64,000 nucleotides of DNA, taken from positions 620,001 through 684,000 of the forward strand of contig CBDATD010000001.1 in NCBI GenBank assembly GCA_965199935.1, written 5' to 3'. Below are positions 33,850-43,732 of the stretch, in pieces (position 1 is the first letter of the stretch; every line of letters begins with the position of its first letter). The translations under genes were made by a program, and so were the position numbers. Source of the stretch: JAPPLG01 sp965199935 (GTDB taxonomy: Bacteria; Bdellovibrionota; Bdellovibrionia; Bdellovibrionales; UBA1609). The notes under the pieces were generated by a model. That model was not told the origin of the DNA and did no database searches. It saw only the letters and a list, made by a program, of their open reading frames with translations.

Positions 33850-36089
33850 ATGCTAAAAGCAACATCTTTAGAAGTTTTAGAAAGTTATAAAAAGCAGAAG
33901 GTTCGATTAGAAAGCATAAGGGAAAAAATCAACCGCCCTCTTGTTCTTTCAGAGAAGATTCTTTTTTCACATCTGACTGCAGTTCCTGATCACTTTGATA
34001 GAACAGGATTTTTGTCTTTGATGCCTGATCGAGTGGCTATGCAGGATGCTACAGCACAAATGGCTTTGCTTCAATTCATGCTGGCGGGGAAGACAAAAAC
34101 ACATAAACCCACCACCGTACACTGCGACCATTTGATTCGAGCTGAACACGGTGAAAGAGATGATATGAAACAAGCTTTAAGTGAACATGGCGAGGTTTTT
34201 GATTTTCTATCTTCAGCTTCCAGCCGCTGCGGTATTGGATTTTGGGAGCCGGGCTCCGGCATTATCCACCAAGTTGTTTTAGAGAATTATGCTTATCCTG
34301 GAGGATTGATGATCGGAACAGACTCACATACTCCTAATGCAGGAGGCTTAGGGATGCTGGCTGTTGGTGTGGGGGGGGCTGATGCGGCGGATGTTATGGC
34401 CGGCCTTCCTTGGGAAGTTCAGTTTCCAAAAATAGTGGGAGTGCATTTGACAGGGCGGCTGTGCGGTTGGACCTCTCCTAAAGATGTCATCTTAAAACTT
34501 CTCAAGATTATGACTGTCAAAGGAGGCACTAATCGTATTATTGAATATTTTGGCGAAGGGTGTTTGGAAATCAGCTGTACTGGGAAAGCGACCATTACCA
34601 ATATGGGGGCTGAGTTAGGGGCTACTTCATCTCTTTTTCCTTACGACGAACGTATGAAACGTTATTTAAAGGCTACGAAGAGGGAGGATATTGCCCGCCT
34701 TTCTGATCAATATGCCTCACTTTTAAAAGCCGATGAAGAGGCCGTTAAAAATCCACACTCTTATTTTGATGAGCTGATTGAAATTAATTTATCTGAACTA
34801 GAGCCTCATCTTTGCGGCCCTTCCTCCCCCGATTCCGGTTACCCTGTTAAGCAGATAAAAAAAGAGGCTAAAAAGCAGGGATGGCCTTGTGAACTGTCTG
34901 CTTGTTTAATAGGATCTTGTACAAATTCCTCTTATGAGGATATCAGCAAAGCTGTCCATGTGGCCCGTCAAGCTCGAAAAAAGGATTGAAAATGCCTCAG
35001 CCTTTTTTAATTACACCGGGTTCGGATCAAATCAAAAAAAACGATTGAAAGAGATGGAATGATGGAAGATTTTTCAGCAATTGGAGCAGTTGTTTTTAGC
35101 TAATGCCTGCGGTCCTTGTATTGGGCAGTGGAAGAGAAAGGAATACAAAAAAGGAGACCGCAACACTATTATCAATAGTTTTAACCGAAACTTTAAAGGC
35201 AGAAATGACGCCAATCCTTCTACTTTGTCTTTTATTGGCAGTCCGGAGATGGTAAGTGGCTATTGGTTTATCAGGAAAATTGGACTTTAATCCTGATACA
35301 GACACGCTGGAAGGGGGCCTTAAGTTAGAGCCTCCTACAGGGGATGAGCTTCCGCAAAAAGGATTTTGTTTCAACTCTTCCGGGTTTAAAGCCCCCAAAG
35401 GCTCTTCTACATCAGTGGTAATTAGTGATTCTTCTGAAAGACTTCAAGAACTCAAACCTTTTTCTCCATGGAAAGAGGAGGATTTTGAAAATTTGGTTCT
35501 GCTCTGCAAAGCTAAAGGAAAATGCACCACAGATCATATTTCTCCTGCGGGCTATTGGCTAAGATACAGAGGGCATTTAGATCGTATCTCAAACAATCTT
35601 TTACTGACAGCTGAGAACGCTTTTCACCCGTTTGTCGGAGAAGGGCTTCATCCGCTCACCGGTAAAAAATGGGAGTTTAACAAAATAGCCCGCGATCTCA
35701 AATCCAGAAATCTCCATTGGATTATTGTGGGCGGGCAAAACTACGGTGAGGGAAGCAGCCGCGAACACGCGGCTATGACCCCAAGATATTTGGGTTGTGC
35801 TTTTGTACTCACTCAAAGTTTTGCCCGCATTCATGAAACTAATTTAAAAAAACAAGGGGTTTTGCCGCTAACTTTTGCCCGCCTTTCAGACTATGATCAA
35901 ATTGAAGAAGGAGATCAATTTACTCTACTGGATTTAGAATCTTTAGGGCCAAACAGTGTTCATCAGCTGTTGGTTCAAAAAACAAGCGGATCAAGGGTAA
36001 AAATTCCTGTCGCGCATTCCTTAAATGCTGAGCAGGTCCAGTGGTTTTGGAAAGGTTCAGCTCTCAATGAACTAAGAAGCCGACAATAA
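33850..36089 (+). pseudogene. acn: Mitochondrial-type aconitase with clustered frame lesions
   Basis: Aligns in mind with mitochondrial-type aconitase over its full length: RVAMQDATAQMALLQF, GTDSHTPNAGGLG, IGSCTNSSYED (Fe-S Cys), ANACGPCIGQW (two more Fe-S Cys), KGKCTTDHISPAG and NYGEGSSREHAA. Four lesions lie between 34980 and 35260: a base missing in the A6GG run near 34981, an extra A in the A8 run near 35040, an extra T near 35098, and about five bases missing near 35253. All catalytic blocks survive in one frame or another. As written it cannot make full-length enzyme. Confidence 0.85.
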
Positions 36090-36180
36090 GGCTAAAAATT
36101 TAAAACAGTATTTATAAATTGATAAATCTTGATAAATCTTGTTAAATTGTGTTATTCAAGATAAATAAAGTAAGGTTCTT

Positions 36181-36542
36181 ATGAAGAAAAAAGAAAAACA
36201 CACGCCGGCAATTTGCAGCTTATCATAGGGTCTCAACACAAAAGCAGAGCTTAGGGATTCATGCCCAGAAAACAATGGTGAAGAATTATCTTAAATAGTA
36301 TTGGCCCCCTTCAAAAAGCTTTACTGAAAGGGAATCCGGAAAATCTGATAAAAACCGGCCAGAACTTAAGAGGGCTTTGGAGCATTGCAGAAAACATGAG
36401 GCAACCCTTTAAAGTTTTAAGAACAGACGGACACAGCTATAGAGCTATTGCAGACAAGCTCAATGCCTCTGGTATGGCTACAAGGCAATCAGGAAAATGG
36501 CACACTACAAGCGTTCAGAGGATAGCCCACAGAAACGCTTAA
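36181..36542 (+). pseudogene. Serine recombinase (resolvase) remnant
   Basis: Fragments in order match a resolvase-type recombinase: FAAYHRVSTQKQSLGIHAQK (normally YxRVSTxxQ), then after a stop SFTERESGKSDKNRPELKRAL and EHCRKHEATL, then after a deletion of the core GHSYRAIADKLNASGMATRQ and KWHTTSVQRIAHRNA. The reading frame also shifts near 36210. It is dead, but marks past insertion of a mobile element. Confidence 0.75.
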
Positions 36543-36553
36543 GCTTAGCTCTG

Positions 36554-36571
36554 TTTTAAGAGTTTTATCGG
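36554..36571 (+). repeat. Copy 1 of dispersed 18-bp repeat
   Basis: TTTTAAGAGTTTTATCGG, 11 bp after the recombinase remnant. Identical copies are at 38278-38295 and 39138-39155. Confidence 0.8.
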
Positions 36572-36631
36572 GTTAAGCTTTGATGCTGTGAGAAATGACT
36601 TTTAAGGAAACATATCATATTTCAATTTTCC

Positions 36632-38273
36632 ATGAAAGTTTTTGTGGCTCTCTTTGGTTTATTTTTTTGTCTCTCATGTGTTCCGGCTGTGGATGTTTTT
36701 TCTGAATTGACTAGTGATGAATATTGACGATCGGTTGTATATTAAATTCAATGACAGAATTATTATCTACGGACTAGCTCCTTTGCCTGAATACGAGCTT
36801 TCATCTAATGATGAAATTGGATTGATCGACTGTGGGATCAGATAAAGGGAGTGAATCAGTCGAGGATATTTATTGCACTTTAGATTTGAATGAGTCTGAT
36901 ATAGGAATAAAGGGACAAAGTAAGGAAACTCACAAGGGGATCAATTCAGCCGGCAGGGATCGCTTTACAAATCAACATATCCCTGAAGAAATGTGTGAAT
37001 ATGCTTCCGTTATGGCTCCCCTGGCATTGGAATCAAAGATCCGGCGAAGGTTCGCCGGGAATCCACATCTTTGTGAGATACCAAGTGTAGTGACAAGATG
37101 TTGGACAAGTAAGTTTAGGGGTTTGTGTGGCCGAGCCATTTGGGGGATGTTCTACAGCACATGATTGCTCTAGCTCTCCATGATGTCTGATGACTTGATC
37201 AAGACAGTAAATGTGTGGACACAACAAGTATTTCTGCAAATTTTAGCGATTGTAGGACAGCTTTTTTCTTACTGAGCATTTCTTTAGATATTTGCAGATA
37301 AAACTTGTGAACAAAGTAGCTCAAACTTTGTGCGGGGGGGGTGAATATATAAAATGGCAAAAGAATATAGGCGAAACAAAATGGGATCGTGAATCTGAAG
37401 GGAATAAAGAAAAAGAAACATTTTGTTCGTATGACTAAAAGTGAAAGCAATGGGTATGAAAATTGCTGTCTTGGAAAATCACTTGTTAGTAAATTTACAG
37501 CAAGAACATATGATGGGGGCGAGCAATCTTGTATAAATGACACGAGCGAAGAACCTGAAGAACAAGAATGGGGGACAGAAATAGGAGAGAAATGTATAGG
37601 CGGGACCTTTTAGAGCTGTGACAAGGGGAACTTTGCCGTAGGGTATCGGGTTTTTACTATTAAAAACCCAGAGGGGTCTTTAGATCTATACTGTGACATA
37701 GACTGGCCAACTAAAACAATTTTTCAAAGCTATCAATGAGAGCCAGAAAATTGATTTTCAAATAGGTCCTAGTATTTTCGATAGCTATTATACAATACAC
37801 CACTGTACCAACTGCAAACTATTTTACAGGCATTGAAGACATGCCTTTCTCTGAAGGCTCATCTTGCCCTGATTGTCCAAAGTTTTTCTTTCCTAATCCC
37901 AGTCTTAAGGAAATTGGATCTCATATAGAAGTCCAGAGAAATACGTTAAAGTTTCTTTAAGGGGGTATCCATATTACTACTTTGGAATGTTTAGACTTCT
38001 GACCATGAAACTATACACAGAATCCATTTAACAATAAGAGAATGGAATACAGAGGAAGAATTTTTTTCATTCCAAGATTCAGACGGACGCAGTGGAGACC
38101 CAGACTTGGGAGAGTTTTTGTTTAATATCTTGGAGCCTGTGGAGACAGAAGGGAATGATTGCTTATACTATGAACCTGACGAAAATGATATTTCAAGACT
38201 CTCATGTAATGACTTTGCTGATCTTGATGATTATAAGAATGAAGGCGTATATCCAAACGTCAAATATGACTAA
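36632..38273 (+). pseudogene. Decayed lipoprotein gene(s)
   Basis: Begins with an apparent lipoprotein signal MKVFVALFGLFFCLSC, then stops after about 32 codons (near 36727). Downstream the three frames carry short protein-like stretches (NDRIIIYGLAPLPEYELSSNDEIG; HHCTNCKLFY; FNILEPVE-like) with frequent stops until TAA at 38271. A G8 run lies near 37334. Probably one long or two shorter secreted-protein genes in advanced decay; no family recognised. Confidence 0.5.
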
Positions 38274-38295
38274 CTCATTTTAAGAGTTTTATCGG
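38274..38295 (+). repeat. Copy 2 of dispersed repeat (22 bp shared with copy 3)
   Basis: CTCA followed by TTTTAAGAGTTTTATCGG; the same 22 bases are at 39134-39155. The two copies flank the intact gene at 38313-39035. Confidence 0.8.
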
Positions 38296-38312
38296 TTTTC
38301 ATGTTTCACTCC

Positions 38313-39035
38313 TTAATAAGGCTCATATTCTCCACGCCATAAATCCCATACCATAATCATTTGCTCCAATAATGGCTTGATGTTGTCATTAAACCACCAA
38401 CGGTCTTCACGGCTCCAATTTTCAATAGCAGACTCAACAATAGGTCTGTTGTTTCTCGCACATTCTCTATGCTCCGCCAGTGCATTTGGATAGTCTTGAA
38501 TAGTATATGTTTCAAGAAGATTAAACCTCTCTCTTGTTAAACGCATATACTTAAGGGCTAAAGGAACCAGTAAAATATCCCTGAATTTAACTGATTCCTT
38601 TGAAAAGAAAGTATCATCTGACCCTGTAGTATAGGAGTGGCCATCAGAACTGTATAACCAGCGTGATTCAAAGTTAATAAAACGATAATAACTTGGAAAG
38701 GACAAATGAACTTTATTGAAACATTCGTGGCAGTTTATATTTGTTTGAAAACGTCTCATAAGATGAAGACGGTGTGGCTTTGTAAAACTATCACGCGGTC
38801 TTAATTGCTCGTGATCTATATTCTCCAAATTTAAACCAGCTTGCTCCAGCGTACTGACAACTCTCATATTAAGGTCTTTCTCAAACACATTAAAATAAAA
38901 AGTGTTTGTATCTGTAAAAGCATATCTTAGTCCTTCAGGACCAGTGCCGGCACCGCACATATAATGACCGGAAAAATTGGCAGAAAACGCATTGAATCCA
39001 AAGAACACCAAACTGAATAAAAAAATCGACTTCAT
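38313..39035 (-). CDS. Secreted hypothetical protein in a repeat-flanked cassette
   Basis: 240 residues with a signal peptide (MKSIFLFSLVFFGFNAFSA). Four Cys, one pair as CHEC near residue 99, and an aromatic-rich C-terminus. No domain recognised. It is the only intact gene in a 3.6-kb decayed region and is bounded by direct 22-bp repeats, suggesting recent arrival or selection to keep it. Confidence 0.65.
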   Translation of the reverse strand: MKSIFLFSLVFFGFNAFSANFSGHYMCGAGTGPEGLRYAFTDTNTFYFNVFEKDLNMRVVSTLEQAGLNLENIDHEQLRPRDSFTKPHRLHLMRRFQTNINCHECFNKVHLSFPSYYRFINFESRWLYSSDGHSYTTGSDDTFFSKESVKFRDILLVPLALKYMRLTRERFNLLETYTIQDYPNALAEHRECARNNRPIVESAIENWSREDRWWFNDNIKPLLEQMIMVWDLWRGEYEPY

Positions 39036-39133
39036 AAAAACCCCCTTTTAAAGCCAGACTATGAATTATCGGAACCCGTCCAAAGAGATTCAAGGTTTAA
39101 TTCGATTGTGCTGTTTCTGATCTGTTTTGCTGT

Positions 39134-39155
39134 CTCATTTTAAGAGTTTTATCGG
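39134..39155 (+). repeat. Copy 3 of dispersed repeat, inside the XRE remnant 3' end
   Basis: Same 22 bases as 38274-38295. On the minus strand it encodes the last residues NPIKLLK of the XRE-like remnant, which suggests that the other copies derive from this gene end. Confidence 0.8.
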
Positions 39156-39385
39156 ATTAACCTTTAAAGCTCGGCTTATCAGTACAATGGTTTTCAGGTT
39201 TATGTTTTTACGCCGGCCCTGTTCAATCTCTGCCACAGAGCTAAGAGCCAGCTTTGTCTTATGGGAAAGATCAAGCTGTATACAATTTTTACAACTTTAT
39301 TCTTCATGTTTTCTTCATTTCTTTTTTCAAACTTCTCAAAAATCTGTTTTACTTCATTGAGAGTTTTTGCATCTTTGTATTCCAT
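39135..39385 (-). pseudogene. Frameshifted XRE-family regulator
   Basis: Opens MEYKDAKTLNEVKQIFEKF with ATG at 39385. After one missing base near 39270 the second frame gives DLSHKTKLALSSVAEIEQG, NINLKTIVLISRALKVNPIKLLK, the classic recognition helix and end of XRE/HipB-like proteins. One base restores an open gene of about 84 codons. Confidence 0.65.
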
Positions 39386-39421
39386 TTTATTCTTCTATTC
39401 CTGTACTTAAGTATAGCATCT

Positions 39422-39654
39422 TTAAAGACTTTTCACCAGCACAGCCGTTCCTTTCTTTTGAGATAATAACGCCGTCTCTGAAGGGCAAGCTTTTCTGGGT
39501 TCTTTGCACGCCATTCCTTTACTTTGGAGTACGATTTTAGGGGTATATTGGGGTATGGTGCCCCCAATATTTTCTTTTTCCATGATCTGCCTAACTTCCA
39601 GCATGGCATCTGTGTAGGGCGTATCGCGGCCCTCTCTTTTGTATCTTTGGGCAA
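39422..39654 (-). pseudogene. Broken phage-like small gene
   Basis: Two overlapping minus-strand frames each hold half of a plausible protein: DAMLEVRQIMEKENIGGTIP in one, KVKEWRAKNPEKLALQRRR and YYLKRKERLCW in the other. The second recalls the basic helix of small phage HNH/terminase-associated proteins. Frameshifted; function unknown. Confidence 0.35.
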
Positions 39655-39794
39655 GGTCTTCAGATGGCAGTCACTGACAGTTTTTTAGCTTTAGTTTTCA
39701 CAGAATACAGCCGATTCCATGTTGAATGATTCACGTAAATACGGGAGCGGCATAAAAGCGTCAGATAAAAGTTGCGGAGGACTTTGAAAGTTGT

Positions 39795-40658
39795 ATGAAA
39801 TCTGTTTTTGCCTTGTTTTTTATTTTTGTGAGTTGTTCAGCTCCAAACGACAGGCCTCTCTCATGGGAAAATGATGAGGCGGAGGGGTTGGCTGAAAGAA
39901 ATGATGATAGATATACAAAACGGAGAACCAGCGGGAAAAAAGGCAGAAGAAGCAGAGGCAGCCGCGGCGGAGGCGGCTCTTCTTCTTCCTCTTTTACGTC
40001 TTTATGCGATCGAAGCTCCTCAAACTTTCAACAAGCTGTATTGAGCCTGCTTCCTGATGACAACTGTAATTCTGTCTCAGCATCCGATCTCAATTCCATA
40101 ATGGATTTGCAGGTTCGCGCGTTCTTATCTTCTCTCACTTTGGAGGATTTAGATGATTTTCATTCTTTGGAAAGGTTTCATTTAAACAATACAGGCCTTA
40201 CAACACTGCCTGAAAATGTGTTTGAGCCTTTAAGGAATAATCTGAGGCTTTTAAATTTGAGCGGCAACAACTTTGATTCCCTTCCAACGAACCTGTTCTT
40301 GGGATTGTCTAAGGTGTTGGATTTAGATCTCAGTGACAACAATCTCACTGTTCTTTCTTCCAGTCTTTTTTCAGGGTTGTCTTCTTTAGAAGTTTTGTAT
40401 TTGAGCGGCAACTCACTAGAGAGGCTGTCTGCAAATTTTTTTAACGGAATGCCTCGTTTGGAGGAATTGGATTTGAGCGATAATAATTTAACAGCTGGAG
40501 GGCTTCCCGCAGGGCTGTTCACCAATCTACAGACTTTAAGTGAGTTGGATCTTAGAGGAAATGATAGGGATATTTTAAATATTAAAAGACGCATTTGCTC
40601 AGAAGTTTCATCTGCAGAAACAGAAGTTATTTTCCCAGATAGCAGTAATTGTCCTTAA
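39795..40658 (+). CDS. Leucine-rich repeat lipoprotein
   Basis: 287 residues. Lipoprotein signal MKSVFALFFIFVSC, a basic/Gly/Ser linker (RGSRGGGGSSSSS), then five to six LRR units of about 24 residues with the pattern LxxLxLSxNxLxxLP (for example LEVLYLSGNSLERLSANF). Surface-exposed binding protein is likely. It is 11 bp before a metzincin that also has LRRs, so the two may act together. Confidence 0.82.
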   Translation: MKSVFALFFIFVSCSAPNDRPLSWENDEAEGLAERNDDRYTKRRTSGKKGRRSRGSRGGGGSSSSSFTSLCDRSSSNFQQAVLSLLPDDNCNSVSASDLNSIMDLQVRAFLSSLTLEDLDDFHSLERFHLNNTGLTTLPENVFEPLRNNLRLLNLSGNNFDSLPTNLFLGLSKVLDLDLSDNNLTVLSSSLFSGLSSLEVLYLSGNSLERLSANFFNGMPRLEELDLSDNNLTAGGLPAGLFTNLQTLSELDLRGNDRDILNIKRRICSEVSSAETEVIFPDSSNCP

Positions 40659-40669
40659 AGGAGAGAAAA

Positions 40670-43603
40670 ATGAAAATATTACTAATAGGTTTGATTATTG
40701 GATATACATCTCAGCTCTTTGCGCAAGGGGCAGTTTTATTTCATGAATCCTCTCAACCCGTTGAAGATATGGAGATTTATTTGAATTTAAAAGAAGATTC
40801 TTCATACGTGAGGCACCGCTTTTCAGATATGAATTTAAACTCTGTGCGGTCTTTTTCTTCCGCAGGAGATAGGCTGATGACGGCGCAAGAGCAGTCTTTT
40901 ACTACATGGGACCTAGAGTTATTCCCAGGAACTAAGTTTCAAGTGAAAGTGGAGTCCATTCATCCCACTCAATTCGGAGGCTCTTTCATCAAGGCTAAAA
41001 TTATTGAAGGAGGAGAGGGATTTATGACTTTAATGCTGGGGAAAGAAGGTGCCATCCGGGGGGAGCTCCATTCCTCTGAAGGGGTCTTCACTATCAGCAA
41101 TGGAAGCTCCAATCAAAATCAAGTTTTAATTCAGGAGGTAAATACTCCACCTCCTCATCAACTGAAAGATGATGTGATTGAAATTTCTCCTCCGGGAACC
41201 CTCCAAACCCCTTTGATAAAGAAAAGCTCTTCAGAAATATTGTCTGTTGAAGAAAATCAAGCTGATGAAAACCAAATAGATGTATTGGTGCTTTATACGC
41301 AGGCCGTAGCGGCTCTCAATGGAGGGGACCAATCAGCTCTTAGAAGGGATATTCAACAGGAGATTGTAAAAACCAATCAAGCTCTAAGGGATAGTGGAGT
41401 TGAACTCCGCATCCGTCTCGCAGGTGTTGAAAAAGTTTCTTATAGAGAAGACGATAATATGCAGCAGGATTTAGCAAATTTGAGGTATAAAGCAAGTGAT
41501 TTGGATGAAAACGGTTCATTAGATCCTGAAGGGAAGCTGGATTCCGCTCATAAACTTAGAAAACAATATGCGGCTGATTTTGTTCATCTTTTAATTGCTG
41601 AGAGAAATAATAATCCTCCAGGGGCCTGCGGCATTGCCTACACCTATTACATAGAATGCATTGAGGGAAACAGTGCAGAGTGCAAAAGCAGAGGCGATCA
41701 AATCAACAGCCGCCTGGAATCAGTTAATCATGATTGGAGTGAAATCCGTTTTTCTAACGGCACCACTCTCTTGGATTTTTGGAGAAGCGGTGCAAGCTTT
41801 AGTGTTTCATGGTGGGGAAGCTCCTGCCGGTCCATGTACACTTTCTCACATGAACTAGGGCATAACATGAATTTATTTCACGACCGGTACACATTGTACC
41901 ACTCTAGTGGCAGAGACTCCGGCATTCCTCTTTATCCCTATGGCTATGGGTACATTGATCCCTCAGAATCAAGTATATGTGAACGAACCATCATGTCTTA
42001 TGATATACAGTGTGAAGATGAAGGAAGAAGCTCCAGACTGCGTTCTCTTTTTTCAAACCCTCATAAAAGATTTCAAGCGAGCAGAAATCCTGCAGGAAAA
42101 ACAGGGTCAGATCTTTTCAAATTGATTGTAAACGGTCCAGCCGATGCCGTTCGATCTATAGAAAATGCAAACTCCAATTTAGTCCGTTTGAATCTTAGTG
42201 CAGAATCTTGTAAAAACACTGTACGCATAAATGACAAACTTACGCATACAGAAGATGCAGGCTCTTCGGGGGGGAATCTGAATTTTCGTTTGTCCCCTGA
42301 GTATTGTGATGAAAACCTAAGCCTTGGAGTTTCATACACCGGCCTCACTTCAGCCTCTCCTATGCTGAGCCGTCCAAGAATTGTAAAAGCCGATGATCCT
42401 TCTGTTGTGGATCGTATTGAGGTGAGTGTAAGTCCAAATACAGGTCCCTGCCCTCGAACAGGGGTGATTGATTTAAAAGGCTTAGGTTTAGAAGAAGGCA
42501 GTCAAGATATATTGATTCGCCAAGAGGCTGGACATTTTTTACGTTATCTCATTTATCAGCTCAATGAGGAAACAAAGGACTGCCGGAGCTTAATCACTTC
42601 CCGCCAGCTCAGAGCCATCACAAGAGTTTCATTACAAAATAAAGATATTCCAAGGGTGACACAGCATGATTTTTTGGGCCTTACAAATGTTAAGTTTGTG
42701 GATTTAAGCCACAATGAAATTTCTTCTTTGACAGAAAGAGTATTTGCAGGGGCGTCCGGCGCGGAAGGCCTGGTTTATGTAGAGCAATTGAATTTAGGCT
42801 ACAACAATATTTCCTCTGTTCATGAAAACGCTTTCACAGGGCTGGCTCATCTGAAAGAAATTAATTTGAGTCATAACAATATTCGAGGCCGGCTCCCGCT
42901 TTTCCCAAATACATTGGAACAATTAGATGCGGGCCATAATCAAATGAGCAGTTTAGGTTCACATACAGCGCATCTTAAAAAATTGAAATACCTTTGGCTC
43001 AATCACAATAATTTGAATGTACTTCCAGATCAATTGATTCATGTTTCGCAAAATGCGCCTGCAGAATATCCTCTGCGTTCTTTAGCTTTAAATCAAAATG
43101 AATTAAACTCACTGCCCTCTCTTTTTTTTGAAAAACTAAAAAAGCTTAGGTATCTTTGGCTTAATGACAATAATTTAAACAACCTTCCTTCTGCGTCTTT
43201 CAATACAGTTCATTTGCCTCGTTTGAGATATTTGAATTTATCCGGCAATCAATTCACCAGCTCTGTAAGGCTGGGTGAAGCCGTTTGCAATTTGATAGAA
43301 CGAGTTCGGTATTTAGTTCTTGATGAAGGAGTTACAAAAGAAAGTCTTTGCCCATCCCTGTCAGCTGACACTCAATCAAACTTATTCTTCCCTGCTGTCC
43401 GCCGGGTCAGCTCATTTTTCAAACCGCGTTCAAGCAATATGTTTTCCAGAGATTTTGAAGCGGAAGGGCCGAATCAAGAAGACGGCGGAGTTATAAACCA
43501 GTTGTTCAAGGACGGTCATGATTCTCAAATGATTTCTGAAATCACTCAAATGCCTTTAAGTACGGTTCACAGCGTTTTGTACGGGAAACCCTCCTCACAC
43601 TAA
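40670..43603 (+). CDS. Secreted metzincin metalloprotease with LRR domain
   Basis: 977 residues from ATG at 40670, with AAAGGAGAG upstream. Signal peptide MKILLIGLIIGYTSQLFA; N-terminal prodomain to about residue 200; catalytic zincin with HELGHNMNLFHD at 394-405 (HExxHxxxxxHD) and a Met-turn TIMSYD near 442; then a linker domain and a leucine-rich repeat region from about 650 to 920. The last 40 residues (SQMISEITQMPLSTVHSVLYG) oddly resemble a helix-turn-helix. The fold suggests an exported protease for host or prey proteins; specificity unknown. Confidence 0.85.
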   Translation: MKILLIGLIIGYTSQLFAQGAVLFHESSQPVEDMEIYLNLKEDSSYVRHRFSDMNLNSVRSFSSAGDRLMTAQEQSFTTWDLELFPGTKFQVKVESIHPTQFGGSFIKAKIIEGGEGFMTLMLGKEGAIRGELHSSEGVFTISNGSSNQNQVLIQEVNTPPPHQLKDDVIEISPPGTLQTPLIKKSSSEILSVEENQADENQIDVLVLYTQAVAALNGGDQSALRRDIQQEIVKTNQALRDSGVELRIRLAGVEKVSYREDDNMQQDLANLRYKASDLDENGSLDPEGKLDSAHKLRKQYAADFVHLLIAERNNNPPGACGIAYTYYIECIEGNSAECKSRGDQINSRLESVNHDWSEIRFSNGTTLLDFWRSGASFSVSWWGSSCRSMYTFSHELGHNMNLFHDRYTLYHSSGRDSGIPLYPYGYGYIDPSESSICERTIMSYDIQCEDEGRSSRLRSLFSNPHKRFQASRNPAGKTGSDLFKLIVNGPADAVRSIENANSNLVRLNLSAESCKNTVRINDKLTHTEDAGSSGGNLNFRLSPEYCDENLSLGVSYTGLTSASPMLSRPRIVKADDPSVVDRIEVSVSPNTGPCPRTGVIDLKGLGLEEGSQDILIRQEAGHFLRYLIYQLNEETKDCRSLITSRQLRAITRVSLQNKDIPRVTQHDFLGLTNVKFVDLSHNEISSLTERVFAGASGAEGLVYVEQLNLGYNNISSVHENAFTGLAHLKEINLSHNNIRGRLPLFPNTLEQLDAGHNQMSSLGSHTAHLKKLKYLWLNHNNLNVLPDQLIHVSQNAPAEYPLRSLALNQNELNSLPSLFFEKLKKLRYLWLNDNNLNNLPSASFNTVHLPRLRYLNLSGNQFTSSVRLGEAVCNLIERVRYLVLDEGVTKESLCPSLSADTQSNLFFPAVRRVSSFFKPRSSNMFSRDFEAEGPNQEDGGVINQLFKDGHDSQMISEITQMPLSTVHSVLYGKPSSH

Positions 43604-43732
43604 ATCACTGTGCAAAAAAGCTGTCGGGAATTGACGTGTATAGAAATTTGTAGTACCGAATGAAAAGACTTTGTATCAACAGCTCGTTTGTACAGAGTGT
43701 TTCTGAAAGCCCTGCATATGGGGAGATGAGTT

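Noticed and set aside
36832..37613. Plus and minus frames of 70-110 codons in the decayed region
   Set aside because: Frequent stops in all frames around them, no start contexts, no family; considered debris of the lipoprotein gene.
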